Part shown: positions 51,169 to 60,825 of the stretch, one piece after another | Layout: each line of letters opens with the position of its first letter | Numbering within the stretch: the first letter of the stretch is position 1 | Assembly (NCBI RefSeq): GCF_042678945.1 | Contig: NZ_JBHTLM010000009.1 | Coordinates: 145,774 to 209,773 of the forward strand | DNA length: 64,000 bases | Direction: 5' to 3' | Source: Fontibacillus puldeungensis | GTDB taxonomy: Bacteria; Bacillota; Bacilli; Paenibacillales; Paenibacillaceae | Notes under the pieces: generated by a model | Told to the model about the DNA's origin: nothing | The model's database searches: none | What the model saw: only the letters and a program-made list of their open reading frames with translations | Program-made: the position numbers and the translations under genes

Positions 51169-52293
51169 TCATTTCCCGGAGGAATTACCTCCACTGCTAT
51201 CGGCCGTCTTTGTGCCCTGGGTGTCATTTGAGTTCTTGCTGACGCTTCCAGTTTGACCGCTTTTTTTACTGCTATTACCGCTATCAGACGATCCATTGTC
51301 TTTTCCGTCTGTAGAGCTTCCGCTAGGATCTGCAGCATCAGTCTTATTGAATACATCCTGCACATACTTCTTAAGCTCTTCCTCGCTACGGACTCCGAGG
51401 ACGGATGAACCGCCGACATGCTTCTCAACGAGAAGCTCCATTGGTGGGATTTGTTCACTGGCCATCATTTGGGTATCATAGCCAACCGTAGCCAGCTTCC
51501 ACATGTCTTGCACGGAAAGATTTGTATCGATGTACGGATTCACCTTTTCCAGAATGGATGGGAGGTTCATAATCGACGTGGTTGATTTCATTTTCTCGGC
51601 GACAGCCTTTAAGAAATTGCGCTGACGTTCTGTTCGTGTATAGTCGGACATCGCATCGTGACGGAAACGGACATACTGGAGCGCGGTTTTGCCATCCAGA
51701 TGCTGCTGGCCTTTTTTAAGATCGATGTCGTATTCATGATTGTCGGCCTTGCTTGTGTAATGCATATCTTTTTCCACATAAAAGTCAATGCCACCGACGG
51801 CGTCAACGAGCGCGATAAAGCCTTGGAAATCAGTGTAAACATAATATTGGATTGGAATGCCGAGCAGATCGGAAACCGCCTGCATCGCTGTCTTTGGCCC
51901 ATGGGTAATCGCCGTATTAATCCGGTCCGAGCCGTGCTCCGGAATTTCCGTGTAAGTGTCACGCATAATAGAGAAGAGGTAGCCCTTTTTCGTCACAGGA
52001 TCGATGGATGCGACCAGCATAGTGTCTGAACGGGGAACTTCCCCTTTTTTCAACCCGCGAGCATCAACGCCCATGAGCAAAATGTTAACTCTTTCGGTTC
52101 CTTCCCATTTTGGAGGTTCAGGGGCTTTCGTTTCCGTAGGCTGAACATTATAGAAAGGAGATTCCTCCCCTTTTTTTTGAAAGTTGTCAACCTGGTTGTA
52201 AATGGCGATAAAATAATAGGCCACGAATGCGGCCACTACGACCCCAATCCCGATTACGGACCAGAGGATCGTGCGTTTTGTGCGCTTCGTCAT
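51169..52293 (-). CDS. LytR-CpsA-Psr (LCP) family cell-wall ligase
   Basis: 374 aa. A short basic N-terminus and one membrane helix (TILWSVIGIGVVVAAFVAYYF) precede the extracellular LCP domain (~75-280): NILLMGVDARG, RSDTMLVASIDPVTKKGYLFSIMRDTYTEIPEHG, RINTAITHGP and GQQHLDGKTALQYVRFRHD. Key Arg/Asp residues for polyprenyl-phosphate binding are present. The last ~60 residues are Ser/Gly/Thr/Asn-rich and probably disordered. The family attaches teichoic acid or capsule polymers to peptidoglycan. The likely start is 52293, after GAAAGGA. Confidence 0.92.
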   Translation of the reverse strand: MTKRTKRTILWSVIGIGVVVAAFVAYYFIAIYNQVDNFQKKGEESPFYNVQPTETKAPEPPKWEGTERVNILLMGVDARGLKKGEVPRSDTMLVASIDPVTKKGYLFSIMRDTYTEIPEHGSDRINTAITHGPKTAMQAVSDLLGIPIQYYVYTDFQGFIALVDAVGGIDFYVEKDMHYTSKADNHEYDIDLKKGQQHLDGKTALQYVRFRHDAMSDYTRTERQRNFLKAVAEKMKSTTSIMNLPSILEKVNPYIDTNLSVQDMWKLATVGYDTQMMASEQIPPMELLVEKHVGGSSVLGVRSEEELKKYVQDVFNKTDAADPSGSSTDGKDNGSSDSGNSSKKSGQTGSVSKNSNDTQGTKTADSSGGNSSGK

Positions 52294-52449
52294 TCTGCTC
52301 GTTCCTTTCAAAAAATTGCGATAATTTCGTTTGTCTAAGATATCAGAAGCCCTTTTTATATAGATATACTACACATCATTACATTATAATTTCTTTTATA
52401 GATACAATCAATTTTCGCATTTTTAAATAGTTTGAGGAGGTATACTCGC

Positions 52450-52932
52450 ATGACTGAACCTAAAGTACCGCAAATCGGAGAGATGGTTCCTAATTTCAAG
52501 CTTCCTGCGAGCGGTGGAGGTGAAATTGAGCTAGCGCAGTTTCGCGGCCGCAAGGTTGTGATTTATTTTTATCCGAAGGACATGACCCCAGGTTGTACAC
52601 AGGAGGCTTGTGATTTTCGCGACCAAGGCAGCATGTTCGATCAGTACCAAACCAGTGTACTGGGCATTAGCGGCGACCCGCTTAGATCCCACGACAAATT
52701 CGTAGAAAAGCAAGGGCTAACGTTTCCTCTTCTTTCAGACCCGGAGCATGAGGTTTGCCGGTTGTTCGGTGTATGGCAGCTCAAGAAGCAATATGGGCGA
52801 GAATACGAAGGCATCGTTCGCTCCACGTTTTTGATTGATGAGGAAGGCAAGCTGCTTCAGGAATGGCGCGGCGTGAAAGTGAAGGGACATGTGGAGCAGG
52901 TGCTGGAGGCTGTTAAATCGCTTCGTATGTAG
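52450..52932 (+). CDS. bcp: Thiol peroxidase Bcp (peroxiredoxin)
   Basis: 160 aa. ATG 52450 follows GAGGAGG. The active site DMTPGCTQEACDFRD has peroxidatic Cys49 and resolving Cys54 (C-X4-C), the atypical 2-Cys Bcp type. LSDPEHEVCRLFGVW and VRSTFLIDEEGKLL are further family marks. It reduces hydroperoxides in the cytoplasm, probably with thioredoxin. It is divergent from the LCP gene (156 bases, AT-rich) and is followed by a terminator. Confidence 0.94.
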   Translation: MTEPKVPQIGEMVPNFKLPASGGGEIELAQFRGRKVVIYFYPKDMTPGCTQEACDFRDQGSMFDQYQTSVLGISGDPLRSHDKFVEKQGLTFPLLSDPEHEVCRLFGVWQLKKQYGREYEGIVRSTFLIDEEGKLLQEWRGVKVKGHVEQVLEAVKSLRM

Positions 52933-52981
52933 CTATAGCTGATAGCGCAGCTAGATAGAACCATTTTCCCGTGTGAAAAAG

Positions 52982-53028
52982 AAAGATCGTATTTCGCAAA
53001 GCTTGTTTTGCGGGAGACGATCTTTTTT
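52982..53028 (+). terminator. Terminator of bcp
   Basis: AAGATCGT (52983-52990) with ACGATCTT (53017-53024), plus an inner CGCAAA/TTTGCG hairpin and a T-run. Confidence 0.85.
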
Positions 53029-53132
53029 GCCGTTTAGGTAAGTCTATTTTCCTCTCTATCTTCATACAATCTACCAGAAAGCCAAGTGATTCATATAAAG
53101 CGATTTTATTTATAGCGGCGGAGGTAGAAAAG

Positions 53133-54473
53133 ATGGACAGAAAATGGAGTTACGGTCTTAAAAAAATGATTCGTATTATGGCGCTCATGCTGGTGTTTGT
53201 AGTTTTTACAAGCCATCTGTCCGGTGTGAAGCAGTCCGTTTTACCCGAAGTGGCGGCGGCTAATGCCGCGGGGAAGATTGTCACCTCGAGAGTAGATTTA
53301 GCTCACATCGATGCCTCTTCTGTAGGCTTAACTTATGTAAAAGGGAAAAGTCTCTTCAAACCGGGGACAAGCCACCCCAATGCCAAGGGGATAGCGAAAA
53401 AAGCTAACTCTAACGAAAAGATCGTGTACTTGACGTTTGACGATGGTCCAAGCCTCTTAACCGATCAGGTGCTGGGTATTTTGAAAAGTGAGGAGGTTTC
53501 GGGAACCTTTTTCGTATTAGGACAGCAGGCCAAGCGATATCCCGAGGTCATTCAGCGGATTGCTGCGGCCGGGCACGCACTGGGCAATCATTCTTATAAT
53601 CACGACTACAACGAACTGTATGACAGCTTTGGACACTTTTGGAAGCAAATCAAGGCAACCGAAGACGTAATTCGGGAAATCACCGGTTCTCGAACATCTC
53701 TCGTTAGGGCCCCCGGGGGAACTTACGGCCATTTCGACAAAACTTACTTTGACCTTATGGCACAGGCCGGGTACAAGGTGTTCGATTGGAATATAGACAG
53801 CGGTGACTCGAAGCGCAGGGGTGTACCTTCCTCCGAAATTGTAAGCAATGTCGTTTCGGCAAAGCAGAAAAATGAGGTGATTGTCCTGATGCATGACGGG
53901 GCAGGCCATGCTGAAACGGTCAAGGCGCTTCCCGATATTATCAAGTTTTATAAGAAGAAGGGCTATGCTTTTCGCACATTGACGCCTGACATGGTCCCCG
54001 TTCAATTTGCTGTCAGTCCATCCGTTCAGAAGAAAACAAGGCTTCAGCCCTCGAAAGTATGGGTAGAGGAGAATATTGTGCCAAATGCGACGATGTTCGG
54101 TCCAGATTTACCGCTTAAGCTAGAGGCGGGAGGCGTTCAAACTCGGCTGGCTGCGGGAGAATATGAAATGCGGGACGGACAAATTTTTGTCCCTATACGT
54201 ACAACGATGGAACGGCTTGGCGCGAGTGTTCGTTGGTCGGATGAAAGCCGGAGCGTGCTTATCGAATGGGGAGAGGCTATCGCCACAGCTGATATAAAGC
54301 GATCCATCGTCAGGTCGGAACGGTCCGGAATAGCTTCAGCAGAGTATAGATCTGCTTATCATCATAAAAATGGTGCGATCTGGATGTCTCTTCGAACATT
54401 ACTTGAGGCTTGTGGGTATTCAAACGTAAAACTTTCCTCCTCCCAGGAGGAAAGGCGGATTAAAGCACAGTAA
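53133..54473 (+). CDS. Secreted polysaccharide deacetylase with copper-amine-oxidase-like domain
   Basis: 446 aa. An N-terminal signal/anchor (MIRIMALMLVFVVFTSHLSG) is followed by a NodB homology domain (~97-290): motif 1 YLTFDDGPS with Asp103/Asp104, motif 2 LGNHSYNHD with the metal His residues, RAPGGTYGHF, DWNIDSGDSKRRG and VLMHDGAGH. The C-terminal ~110 residues look like a Cu_amine_oxidN1 domain (FVPIRTTMERLGASVRWSDESRSVLIEW). Likely deacetylates peptidoglycan or another N-acetylated glycan outside the cell. Confidence 0.93.
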   Translation: MDRKWSYGLKKMIRIMALMLVFVVFTSHLSGVKQSVLPEVAAANAAGKIVTSRVDLAHIDASSVGLTYVKGKSLFKPGTSHPNAKGIAKKANSNEKIVYLTFDDGPSLLTDQVLGILKSEEVSGTFFVLGQQAKRYPEVIQRIAAAGHALGNHSYNHDYNELYDSFGHFWKQIKATEDVIREITGSRTSLVRAPGGTYGHFDKTYFDLMAQAGYKVFDWNIDSGDSKRRGVPSSEIVSNVVSAKQKNEVIVLMHDGAGHAETVKALPDIIKFYKKKGYAFRTLTPDMVPVQFAVSPSVQKKTRLQPSKVWVEENIVPNATMFGPDLPLKLEAGGVQTRLAAGEYEMRDGQIFVPIRTTMERLGASVRWSDESRSVLIEWGEAIATADIKRSIVRSERSGIASAEYRSAYHHKNGAIWMSLRTLLEACGYSNVKLSSSQEERRIKAQ

Positions 54474-54571
54474 CTTCTTTGCCTCGTGGGTTTCATATGT
54501 CTAATTCCGATAGTTTCTGGGGAAACTGATAGATAGATTACTAGCCCTTGCCTAGAAATGGAGGAGTGTAA

Positions 54572-55540
54572 ATGAACCACGATCAAGCTCGCGAGCTGCT
54601 GGAAAGACTCGTTAGCCGGGTAGATCGAGTTATTGTCGGAAAAAGGACTGAAATCGAACTGGCGGTTGTTGCGATGCTCTATGGAGGTCATATCTTGCTA
54701 GAGGATGTTCCCGGCGTTGGAAAAACGATGCTCGTGCGAACGCTGGCCGCCTGTTTGGGAGGAACCTTTGGTCGCATTCAATTTACGTCTGATCTGCTTC
54801 CTTCTGATGTGACCGGGGTTACGGTTTACCATGGCCAGTCAGGACAATTTGAGTTCCGTCCGGGCCCGGTTTTTTCGAATATTGTGCTTGCTGATGAAAT
54901 CAACCGAGCGGCTCCGAGAACGCAGTCTGCTCTACTCGAAGCGATGGAAGAGAGAAAGGTGACTGTGGACGGAGTGACTCGGGCTTTGCCGAAGCCCTTT
55001 TTATTGCTGGCAACGCAAAACCCGCTGGAATACGAAGGGACGTATCGTTTGCCGGAAGCCCAACTGGACCGCTTCTTAATGCGTTTGTCGCTGGGGTATC
55101 CGGGGCCTGAACAGGAAGTTGAAATGCTTGGACGTATGCTGGAGCAGCATTCTGTCACAGAAATAAAACCGATACTTTTGCCTGAAGAGATGATGGCGAT
55201 GCAGCGGCAAGTTCGCAGTGTATTGGTGGATGATACGGTTAAGCGGTATTTGGTGAGTGTTGCAGATGCGTCGCGCCGGCAACCTCAAATTTCGCTGGGC
55301 ATTAGCCCGCGCGGTACGCTGGCGTGGATGGGGGCGTCCCAAGCGATGGCATACTATAAAGGGCGGACATTCGTAATACCGGATGATGTCAAAGCGGTAG
55401 CGGGAGCAGTGCTGCCTCATCGGCTCGTGCTGAAGACAGAAGCTAAAATGAATGGACTCAAAGGGGAGAGGCTTGTTCAAGAATTGTTGGCCAGGGCGAA
55501 TGTTCCAATTTTCGTCAAAGCCTCAGGAGGAAAAGCATGA
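54572..55540 (+). CDS. MoxR-family AAA+ ATPase
   Basis: 322 aa. Walker A EDVPGVGKTMLVRTLA, Walker B VLADEINRAAPRTQSALLEAMEE, sensor 1 LLATQNPLEYEGTYRLPEAQLDRF and the C-terminal lid GISPRGTLAWMGASQAMAYY. MoxR ATPases act as chaperones that mature or insert cofactors into partner proteins, often of the VWA/DUF58 class, as encoded by the next gene (4-base ATGA overlap). First gene of a three-gene operon. ATG follows AATGGAGGAG. Confidence 0.93.
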   Translation: MNHDQARELLERLVSRVDRVIVGKRTEIELAVVAMLYGGHILLEDVPGVGKTMLVRTLAACLGGTFGRIQFTSDLLPSDVTGVTVYHGQSGQFEFRPGPVFSNIVLADEINRAAPRTQSALLEAMEERKVTVDGVTRALPKPFLLLATQNPLEYEGTYRLPEAQLDRFLMRLSLGYPGPEQEVEMLGRMLEQHSVTEIKPILLPEEMMAMQRQVRSVLVDDTVKRYLVSVADASRRQPQISLGISPRGTLAWMGASQAMAYYKGRTFVIPDDVKAVAGAVLPHRLVLKTEAKMNGLKGERLVQELLARANVPIFVKASGGKA

Positions 55541-56808
55541 GGGGCGGAGGCTTGATTTGGTTCTTAGCAGCTATAGCTATCGGTCTTTTCGGGACTTGGT
55601 ATTTTTGGCATGGCGGGGTTGCTTCGCTCTTTTTGGTGCTGCTCTCTGCTTTTATTATGGTGCAAGGAGCGGTTACTCTGTGGTTTGGACCGAAGCGTTT
55701 CAAGGTGATCCGAACATGTCATCCGGAGCATCCTGTAGCAGGGGATAAAGTGGCAGTAACGTTGACGGTTTCCTTCAGCGGTGGAATGGCGCCTATTTGG
55801 CTGTACGTAGAAGATGAACTTGCGCTATCAGCAGCTGGCGTATTATTGATAAATCGCTCAGGAGACCAGGTCGGCAAAATCTCTTTTTTCGGGCAAAGAA
55901 AAGAATATTCCGGCACTTATTATATTGAAGAAGTAAGCCGCGGTATATACAAGGATAAAGAGGTTCGACTTACTTGGGGAGATTCGTTTGGCTGGTTCAG
56001 GAGAACCCAGTACGTGAAAACGGAAGGTGTGATGGTTGTATACCCATTTCCCCTAAATACGTTTCCGCCTGCACTAGATGGACAAGGAAGCGTTGAGGGC
56101 GAAGCAGGGACAATGCCCCACCGCAGCCATATGAATGCATCCCCAGCCCCGGGCCGATTAAGAAAATATGAAGCGGGGGATCCGCTCCGGCAAATCCATT
56201 GGAAGTATTCGGCGAAGCAGGGGACTCTGCTTACGAGAATTGCCGAAGAGCTGGGAAACTTCCCACGCCTATTACTGCTGAGCACACACGTGGGCGATTA
56301 CGCAGACGGCGCTTCGGTAGTCGGACGGACTGAATTATTATCCAGTGAAAACTTTGAACTTGCGGTTTCCGCGGCAGCTTCCTGGCTTCAGCGGGAGACG
56401 CTGAGGCTGGGCGAGTCCTATTTCAGTCACAGTGGGATGGACCGAATGGTTTCACTTTACGGAGAACAAAATTTTTCTAACATTTTAGAAGTGCTGGCTG
56501 AGCTTGACCTTAGCAGCAGCCTGTCTGCAGCAGACATGCTCAAGCGGGAGTGGGCTGGCCTATCCGCAGGTGGATCTTGTCTAACTCTCATTACGGGCCA
56601 GTTGACGGCGGATTTGTCCTCAATTGTACCGCCGCTAGTAGAAGCCGGCGGATCGCTGGATATTTGGTGTACCTGTGAACCCCACCCAAATGAATCAAAC
56701 CGAAAGCTCGAAGCGTGGTTGCGTGAGCGTGGTGTTGCTATTGTTTACCTGTCTTCAAGCACCGCAATGCACCGGAGTAAGGAGGGGGCCGGATATGTCA
56801 TCGCCTAG
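55537..56808 (+). CDS. DUF58 domain protein
   Basis: 423 aa. Two adjacent hydrophobic segments at the N-terminus (IWFLAAIAIGLFGTWYFWHGG, FLVLLSAFIMVQGAVTL) anchor an extracytoplasmic beta-rich part. DUF58 consensus lies near residues 195-245: PGRLRKYEAGDPLRQIHWKYSAKQGTLLTRIAEE. The C-terminal part resembles a degenerate VWA domain. Overlaps the MoxR gene by 4 bases and the next gene by 14 bases, so all three are translationally coupled. Function unknown within the family. Confidence 0.9.
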   Translation: MRGGGLIWFLAAIAIGLFGTWYFWHGGVASLFLVLLSAFIMVQGAVTLWFGPKRFKVIRTCHPEHPVAGDKVAVTLTVSFSGGMAPIWLYVEDELALSAAGVLLINRSGDQVGKISFFGQRKEYSGTYYIEEVSRGIYKDKEVRLTWGDSFGWFRRTQYVKTEGVMVVYPFPLNTFPPALDGQGSVEGEAGTMPHRSHMNASPAPGRLRKYEAGDPLRQIHWKYSAKQGTLLTRIAEELGNFPRLLLLSTHVGDYADGASVVGRTELLSSENFELAVSAAASWLQRETLRLGESYFSHSGMDRMVSLYGEQNFSNILEVLAELDLSSSLSAADMLKREWAGLSAGGSCLTLITGQLTADLSSIVPPLVEAGGSLDIWCTCEPHPNESNRKLEAWLRERGVAIVYLSSSTAMHRSKEGAGYVIA

Positions 56809-59149
56809 ACTCCTGGAGGCAGGTGGAACTCCTGCTCCTCTAACAGATACAGACATTGGGAAGAAGAGCTCGGGTCCGAATATTGGGGTTCGGCTGGTTT
56901 TGTCGCTGCTGCTCTTTGGTTTGTTTGGAGAATGGCTATATCCGCTGCATTCCTTTATATCTGAGGGGCAGCAAACGGAGTTCATTAGTCTGTTTTTCAT
57001 ACTGACGGGAGCGTTGCTGCTTTCCGGATGTTTTCGTATGCCCACCGGCCTGTTCTATGTGATCCCTCCCTTGTTTATAGCCGGGGCTATGCTGTATTTT
57101 TACAGCGGTTCGGCAGGGTTGGCCTGGTTTGTTAATTATGCGAACCAGCTAAGCTCCGATTTCACCGAAATTCTGGATTCGGGAAGATTGAACGGGATAA
57201 GTATGGAATCACGGACACTGCTTCTGCTCATCGGCTGGACGTTGCTGGTCGTTTCCGTTCAAATGCTGACCCTTGGGAGACAGAGTATCTTGATTTTTTT
57301 GTCCGCCACCATTTTGTATTTGTTGGTTCTCGAAACGGTGGCTAGCCTACAAGTATACGGTGGGATGATTCGTTCCACGCTCATAGGCCTCGTTCTGCAA
57401 GCTGTTTCATTCCACAAATCGGAGCAAGGTCCACCTTGGAAAATAGGATCGTTCACCGCAGCTGGTGTCATTTCTGCCTGCGTAGCAGGCGCAGCCTTGC
57501 TCAGCCAGCTTTTACCTGCGCAGCCTCCGCGATCCATCCCTTGGCAGGAGGTTGCCCAGAGTCTGGCTAACTGGAGTGGAGCGACGTTCAGCGGGGAATC
57601 TGATGCAGCGACCGTCTTCGGCGTTTCAGGCTACAGTCGGGATGACTCCGAGCTTGGAGTACCGCTTAGACTTAGACATGATCCGTATTTTACAGCCCTA
57701 TCGCCGCGGAGTACGTATTGGCGGGGAGAAAGCAAGAGCGAATATACCGGCCGCGGCTGGACCCAGTCTGATGAAACTGCTATGAATCGTGATGTGCCCG
57801 CTATCATTGCGACAGAACGCGAAGAAATCCATCAAACGGTCATGTTCAAAGAGCCGTTGAGCGGCCGGGTTGCGCTTTTAGCCGGAGGACTTCCGGTAAA
57901 GGCTGGACAGATATTTGCGGGGGAGCGGAATGAAAAAGCCCAAGTAACCCCCCGTTTTGATATTCAGGCGGATGCGTTAATGATCGACAGCGCCACCCCT
58001 TCACAGCAAATTTACGGCTATGAAATTACCTCTTCGGTGCAGCAGGCGCCGGGGCCGGAGCTTAGGAGAGATAGCGGTTCTGATCCGGCGAATATCAAGG
58101 AGAGATATCTCCAGCTTCCAGACATGCTGCCTGAACGGGTGCGAAAGCTTGGTGAAGAGCTTGCTGCCGGAAAGCTGAACAGGTACGATGCGGTTCAAGC
58201 AGTGCAGACCTATTTGAAGCATCATTATTCGTACAGCTTAAATTCTAAACCACCTTCGGCAGGTGCGGATTTCGTTGATCAATTTTTGTTCGTGGATCGG
58301 ATCGGCTATTGTGACCATTTTTCTACCGCCATGGTCGTTTTACTGCGGAGCGGAGACATTCCTGCAAGATGGGTAAAGGGGTTTGCACCCGGAGATGTGG
58401 CGGTAGAGAGCAGCCTTGGCACTGCCTCTTACCGGAGTGGTAAAGGTAATACAACACCTCATGCGGACCTGGCTATTAAGGATGATACGACAGACAATGA
58501 AGAAATGAAACGTTATACCGTGTCCTATGCAGACGCACATTCCTGGGTGGAGGTATATTTTCCGGAAACGGGCTGGGTTCCTTTTGATCCAACACCGGGA
58601 TTTAGCGGGAAGCTTGCCTCCAGCTTCGCCATGCAACCTGAAGGGGACTCCGCGGGAAATACAGAAATGGCGCTGTTCGCTAAGGCCTCGAAGGTAGCAG
58701 AGGTTTTAGGCATAGGCCTGGTGGAAATAATCGGTGAATCTTGGCAGAAGCTGCAGATGGCAGTATCTCCATTTGCCTTTAGCGGAATTCTCGTAGCTGT
58801 AGGGCTGATCGTGTTGATTGGCCGCCAAGTGGCTTTAAGCTCCAACGTACTGCGGCTTCGTCTGTATCAGCTGCGGAAGCAGCGCAGCTTCCCAGGACGC
58901 AAAGAGCTACTGGCGGCGGCGGATTGTGTATGGCGCGAACTAGCCATCGTTTTCGGACCTAAGCCACCTGGTATGACAGCCAGAGAATACATGGATAAGG
59001 TGCTCCAAAGTAAACCTCATTTAACCGTTTCGGCGAATGAGTTCGTACGGATCTGGGAATCCCTCTATTATGGCGGGGAGCTCACACAGCGGAAAGAAAG
59101 CATGAACTTTTTGAAGCAATGCCGAAATTTGGCGTATGGGCGGGAATGA
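56795..59149 (+). CDS. TgpA-type membrane transglutaminase-like protein
   Basis: 784 aa. ATG 56795 follows TAAGGAGGGG (56778-56787). About six or seven N-terminal helices (~35-250) and one helix near residues 660-680 frame an external transglutaminase-like domain. The catalytic triad is visible: Cys in RIGYCDHFSTAMVVLLRSGDIPARWVKGF, His in YADAHSWVEVYFP and Asp in FDPTPGF. The cytoplasmic C-terminus resembles DUF4129 (TAREYMDKVL). MoxR-DUF58-TgpA operons are widespread; the target protein or peptide substrate is not established. The last gene of the operon. Confidence 0.9.
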   Translation: MSSPRLLEAGGTPAPLTDTDIGKKSSGPNIGVRLVLSLLLFGLFGEWLYPLHSFISEGQQTEFISLFFILTGALLLSGCFRMPTGLFYVIPPLFIAGAMLYFYSGSAGLAWFVNYANQLSSDFTEILDSGRLNGISMESRTLLLLIGWTLLVVSVQMLTLGRQSILIFLSATILYLLVLETVASLQVYGGMIRSTLIGLVLQAVSFHKSEQGPPWKIGSFTAAGVISACVAGAALLSQLLPAQPPRSIPWQEVAQSLANWSGATFSGESDAATVFGVSGYSRDDSELGVPLRLRHDPYFTALSPRSTYWRGESKSEYTGRGWTQSDETAMNRDVPAIIATEREEIHQTVMFKEPLSGRVALLAGGLPVKAGQIFAGERNEKAQVTPRFDIQADALMIDSATPSQQIYGYEITSSVQQAPGPELRRDSGSDPANIKERYLQLPDMLPERVRKLGEELAAGKLNRYDAVQAVQTYLKHHYSYSLNSKPPSAGADFVDQFLFVDRIGYCDHFSTAMVVLLRSGDIPARWVKGFAPGDVAVESSLGTASYRSGKGNTTPHADLAIKDDTTDNEEMKRYTVSYADAHSWVEVYFPETGWVPFDPTPGFSGKLASSFAMQPEGDSAGNTEMALFAKASKVAEVLGIGLVEIIGESWQKLQMAVSPFAFSGILVAVGLIVLIGRQVALSSNVLRLRLYQLRKQRSFPGRKELLAAADCVWRELAIVFGPKPPGMTAREYMDKVLQSKPHLTVSANEFVRIWESLYYGGELTQRKESMNFLKQCRNLAYGRE

Positions 59150-59168
59150 AATGCCTGGCCGGGCTTCC

Positions 59169-59198
59169 TTGACGACCTCTTTTGTCGTTTCGTATAAT
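59169..59198 (+). promoter_or_regulatory. Sigma-A promoter of guaA
   Basis: TTGACG (59169-59174), 18 bp, TATAAT (59193-59198). The start of transcription near 59205 leaves a leader of only ~23 bases before ATG 59228, so no purine riboswitch precedes guaA. Confidence 0.85.
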
Positions 59199-59227
59199 TA
59201 GTGTCAGAATTTGAGGGAGGCTCGGTC

Positions 59228-60766
59228 ATGAATAAGCCAAATGAAATGATTGTCGTTCTGGACTTTGGAGGACAATACAACCAACTAATTGCAAGGAGAA
59301 TTCGCGATTTAGGTGTTTACAGCGAATTGTTACCATACAATACCCCGGTAGAACGTCTGCGGGCGCTCGCGCCGAAAGGCATTGTGTTCTCGGGCGGCCC
59401 ATCCAGCGTTTACGCGGAAAATGCGCCGCACATCGATCCGGCTGTGTATGATATCGGCGTGCCTATTTTCGGCATTTGTTATGGGATGCAGCTGATGGCC
59501 CATCAGCTCGGTGGCAAGGTAGAACGTGCGGAAAAACGCGAATACGGTAAAGCGGATGTTGATTTCGCCGAACATTCGGCTCTGACGAAGGGGCTCGATG
59601 CAAAGCAGACCGTGTGGATGAGCCATGGTGACCATGTTACCCAGCTTCCGGAAGGATTTGTGGTGGATGCCTCCACGGAACATGCGCCAATTGCTGGATT
59701 TGCGAACACAGATCGTAAAATGTACGGTGTACAATTCCATCCTGAAGTACGGCATTCCGTGCACGGGAATGAAATGCTTCACAACTTCCTTTACGAGATT
59801 TGTGGCTGCGAAGGTAATTGGAGCATGGAGACGTTTATCGAGGATACGGTTCGTGATATCCGCGCCCAAGTGGGTGACAGTAAAGTACTCTGCGCCTTGA
59901 GCGGCGGCGTTGATTCATCGGTTGTCGCCATGCTGATCCATAAAGCCGTCGGCGACCAACTGACCTGTATGTTTATCGATCACGGTCTTCTCCGTAAAGG
60001 TGAAGCCGAGAGCGTCATGGAGACGTTCGTTGGCAAATTTGATATGAAGGTTGTTAAAATCGATGCTCGTGAACGCTTCCTCTCCAAGCTCGCTGGAGTC
60101 GATGATCCGGAGAAAAAGCGGAAAATTATCGGCAACGAGTTCATTTATGTATTTGACGAGGAGTCAGCGAAATTTGACGATTTCAAATTCCTGGCGCAAG
60201 GAACGCTCTATACGGATATCGTTGAGAGTGGAACGGCTACGGCGCAAACGATCAAATCCCACCATAACGTGGGCGGCTTGCCGGAAGATATGAAATTCCA
60301 GCTGATTGAACCGCTGAAAACGTTGTTTAAGGATGAGGTTCGTAAAGTAGGCGAAGAATGCGGTTTGCCAAAAGAGATCGTTTGGAGACAGCCGTTCCCG
60401 GGACCGGGACTAGCCATTCGCGTACTTGGCGAAGTAACGGAAGATAAGCTCAAAATCGTTCGTGATTCTGACTTTATTCTTCGCGACGAAATCGCTAAAG
60501 CGGGGCTCGACCGCGAAATTTGGCAGTACTTCACGGCGCTGCCGAACATGCGAAGCGTAGGGGTTATGGGCGACGCTCGTACTTACTCCTATACTGTTGG
60601 CATTCGCGCAGTTACGTCCATTGACGGCATGACCGCCGATTGGGCACGTATTCCGTGGGACGTACTGGAGAAAATCTCCGTACGCATCGTCAACGAGGTG
60701 GAGAACGTCAACCGCGTCGTTTACGACATTACATCGAAACCGCCGGCTACGATTGAATGGGAATAA
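59228..60766 (+). CDS. guaA: GMP synthase (glutamine-hydrolysing)
   Basis: 512 aa. The N-terminal class I amidotransferase has Cys84 in FGICYGMQLMAHQLGG, and His/Glu in GVQFHPEVRHS. The ATP-pyrophosphatase has the PP-loop LSGGVDSSVVAM, and the dimerisation domain ends with YDITSKPPATIEWE. It converts XMP to GMP. ATG 59228 follows TTGAGGGAGG. A guanine-class riboswitch lies further downstream in front of the permease gene, so the two neighbours serve guanine synthesis and uptake. Confidence 0.97.
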   Translation: MNKPNEMIVVLDFGGQYNQLIARRIRDLGVYSELLPYNTPVERLRALAPKGIVFSGGPSSVYAENAPHIDPAVYDIGVPIFGICYGMQLMAHQLGGKVERAEKREYGKADVDFAEHSALTKGLDAKQTVWMSHGDHVTQLPEGFVVDASTEHAPIAGFANTDRKMYGVQFHPEVRHSVHGNEMLHNFLYEICGCEGNWSMETFIEDTVRDIRAQVGDSKVLCALSGGVDSSVVAMLIHKAVGDQLTCMFIDHGLLRKGEAESVMETFVGKFDMKVVKIDARERFLSKLAGVDDPEKKRKIIGNEFIYVFDEESAKFDDFKFLAQGTLYTDIVESGTATAQTIKSHHNVGGLPEDMKFQLIEPLKTLFKDEVRKVGEECGLPKEIVWRQPFPGPGLAIRVLGEVTEDKLKIVRDSDFILRDEIAKAGLDREIWQYFTALPNMRSVGVMGDARTYSYTVGIRAVTSIDGMTADWARIPWDVLEKISVRIVNEVENVNRVVYDITSKPPATIEWE

Positions 60767-60788
60767 GACAAGCTTTATAACGAACAAC

Positions 60789-60824
60789 AACGCCTTTTCA
60801 TCTTTTGATGAAAGGGCGTTTTTT
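60789..60824 (+). terminator. Intrinsic terminator of guaA
   Basis: AACGCCTTTTCATC (60789-60802) pairs with GATGAAAGGGCGTT (60807-60820) with one wobble; TTTT loop and TTTT tail. Confidence 0.92.
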
Positions 60825-60825
60825 G

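Noticed and set aside
59150..59227. Purine riboswitch in front of guaA
   Set aside because: The leader after the clear TTGACG/TATAAT promoter is only ~23 bases; no aptamer core is present.
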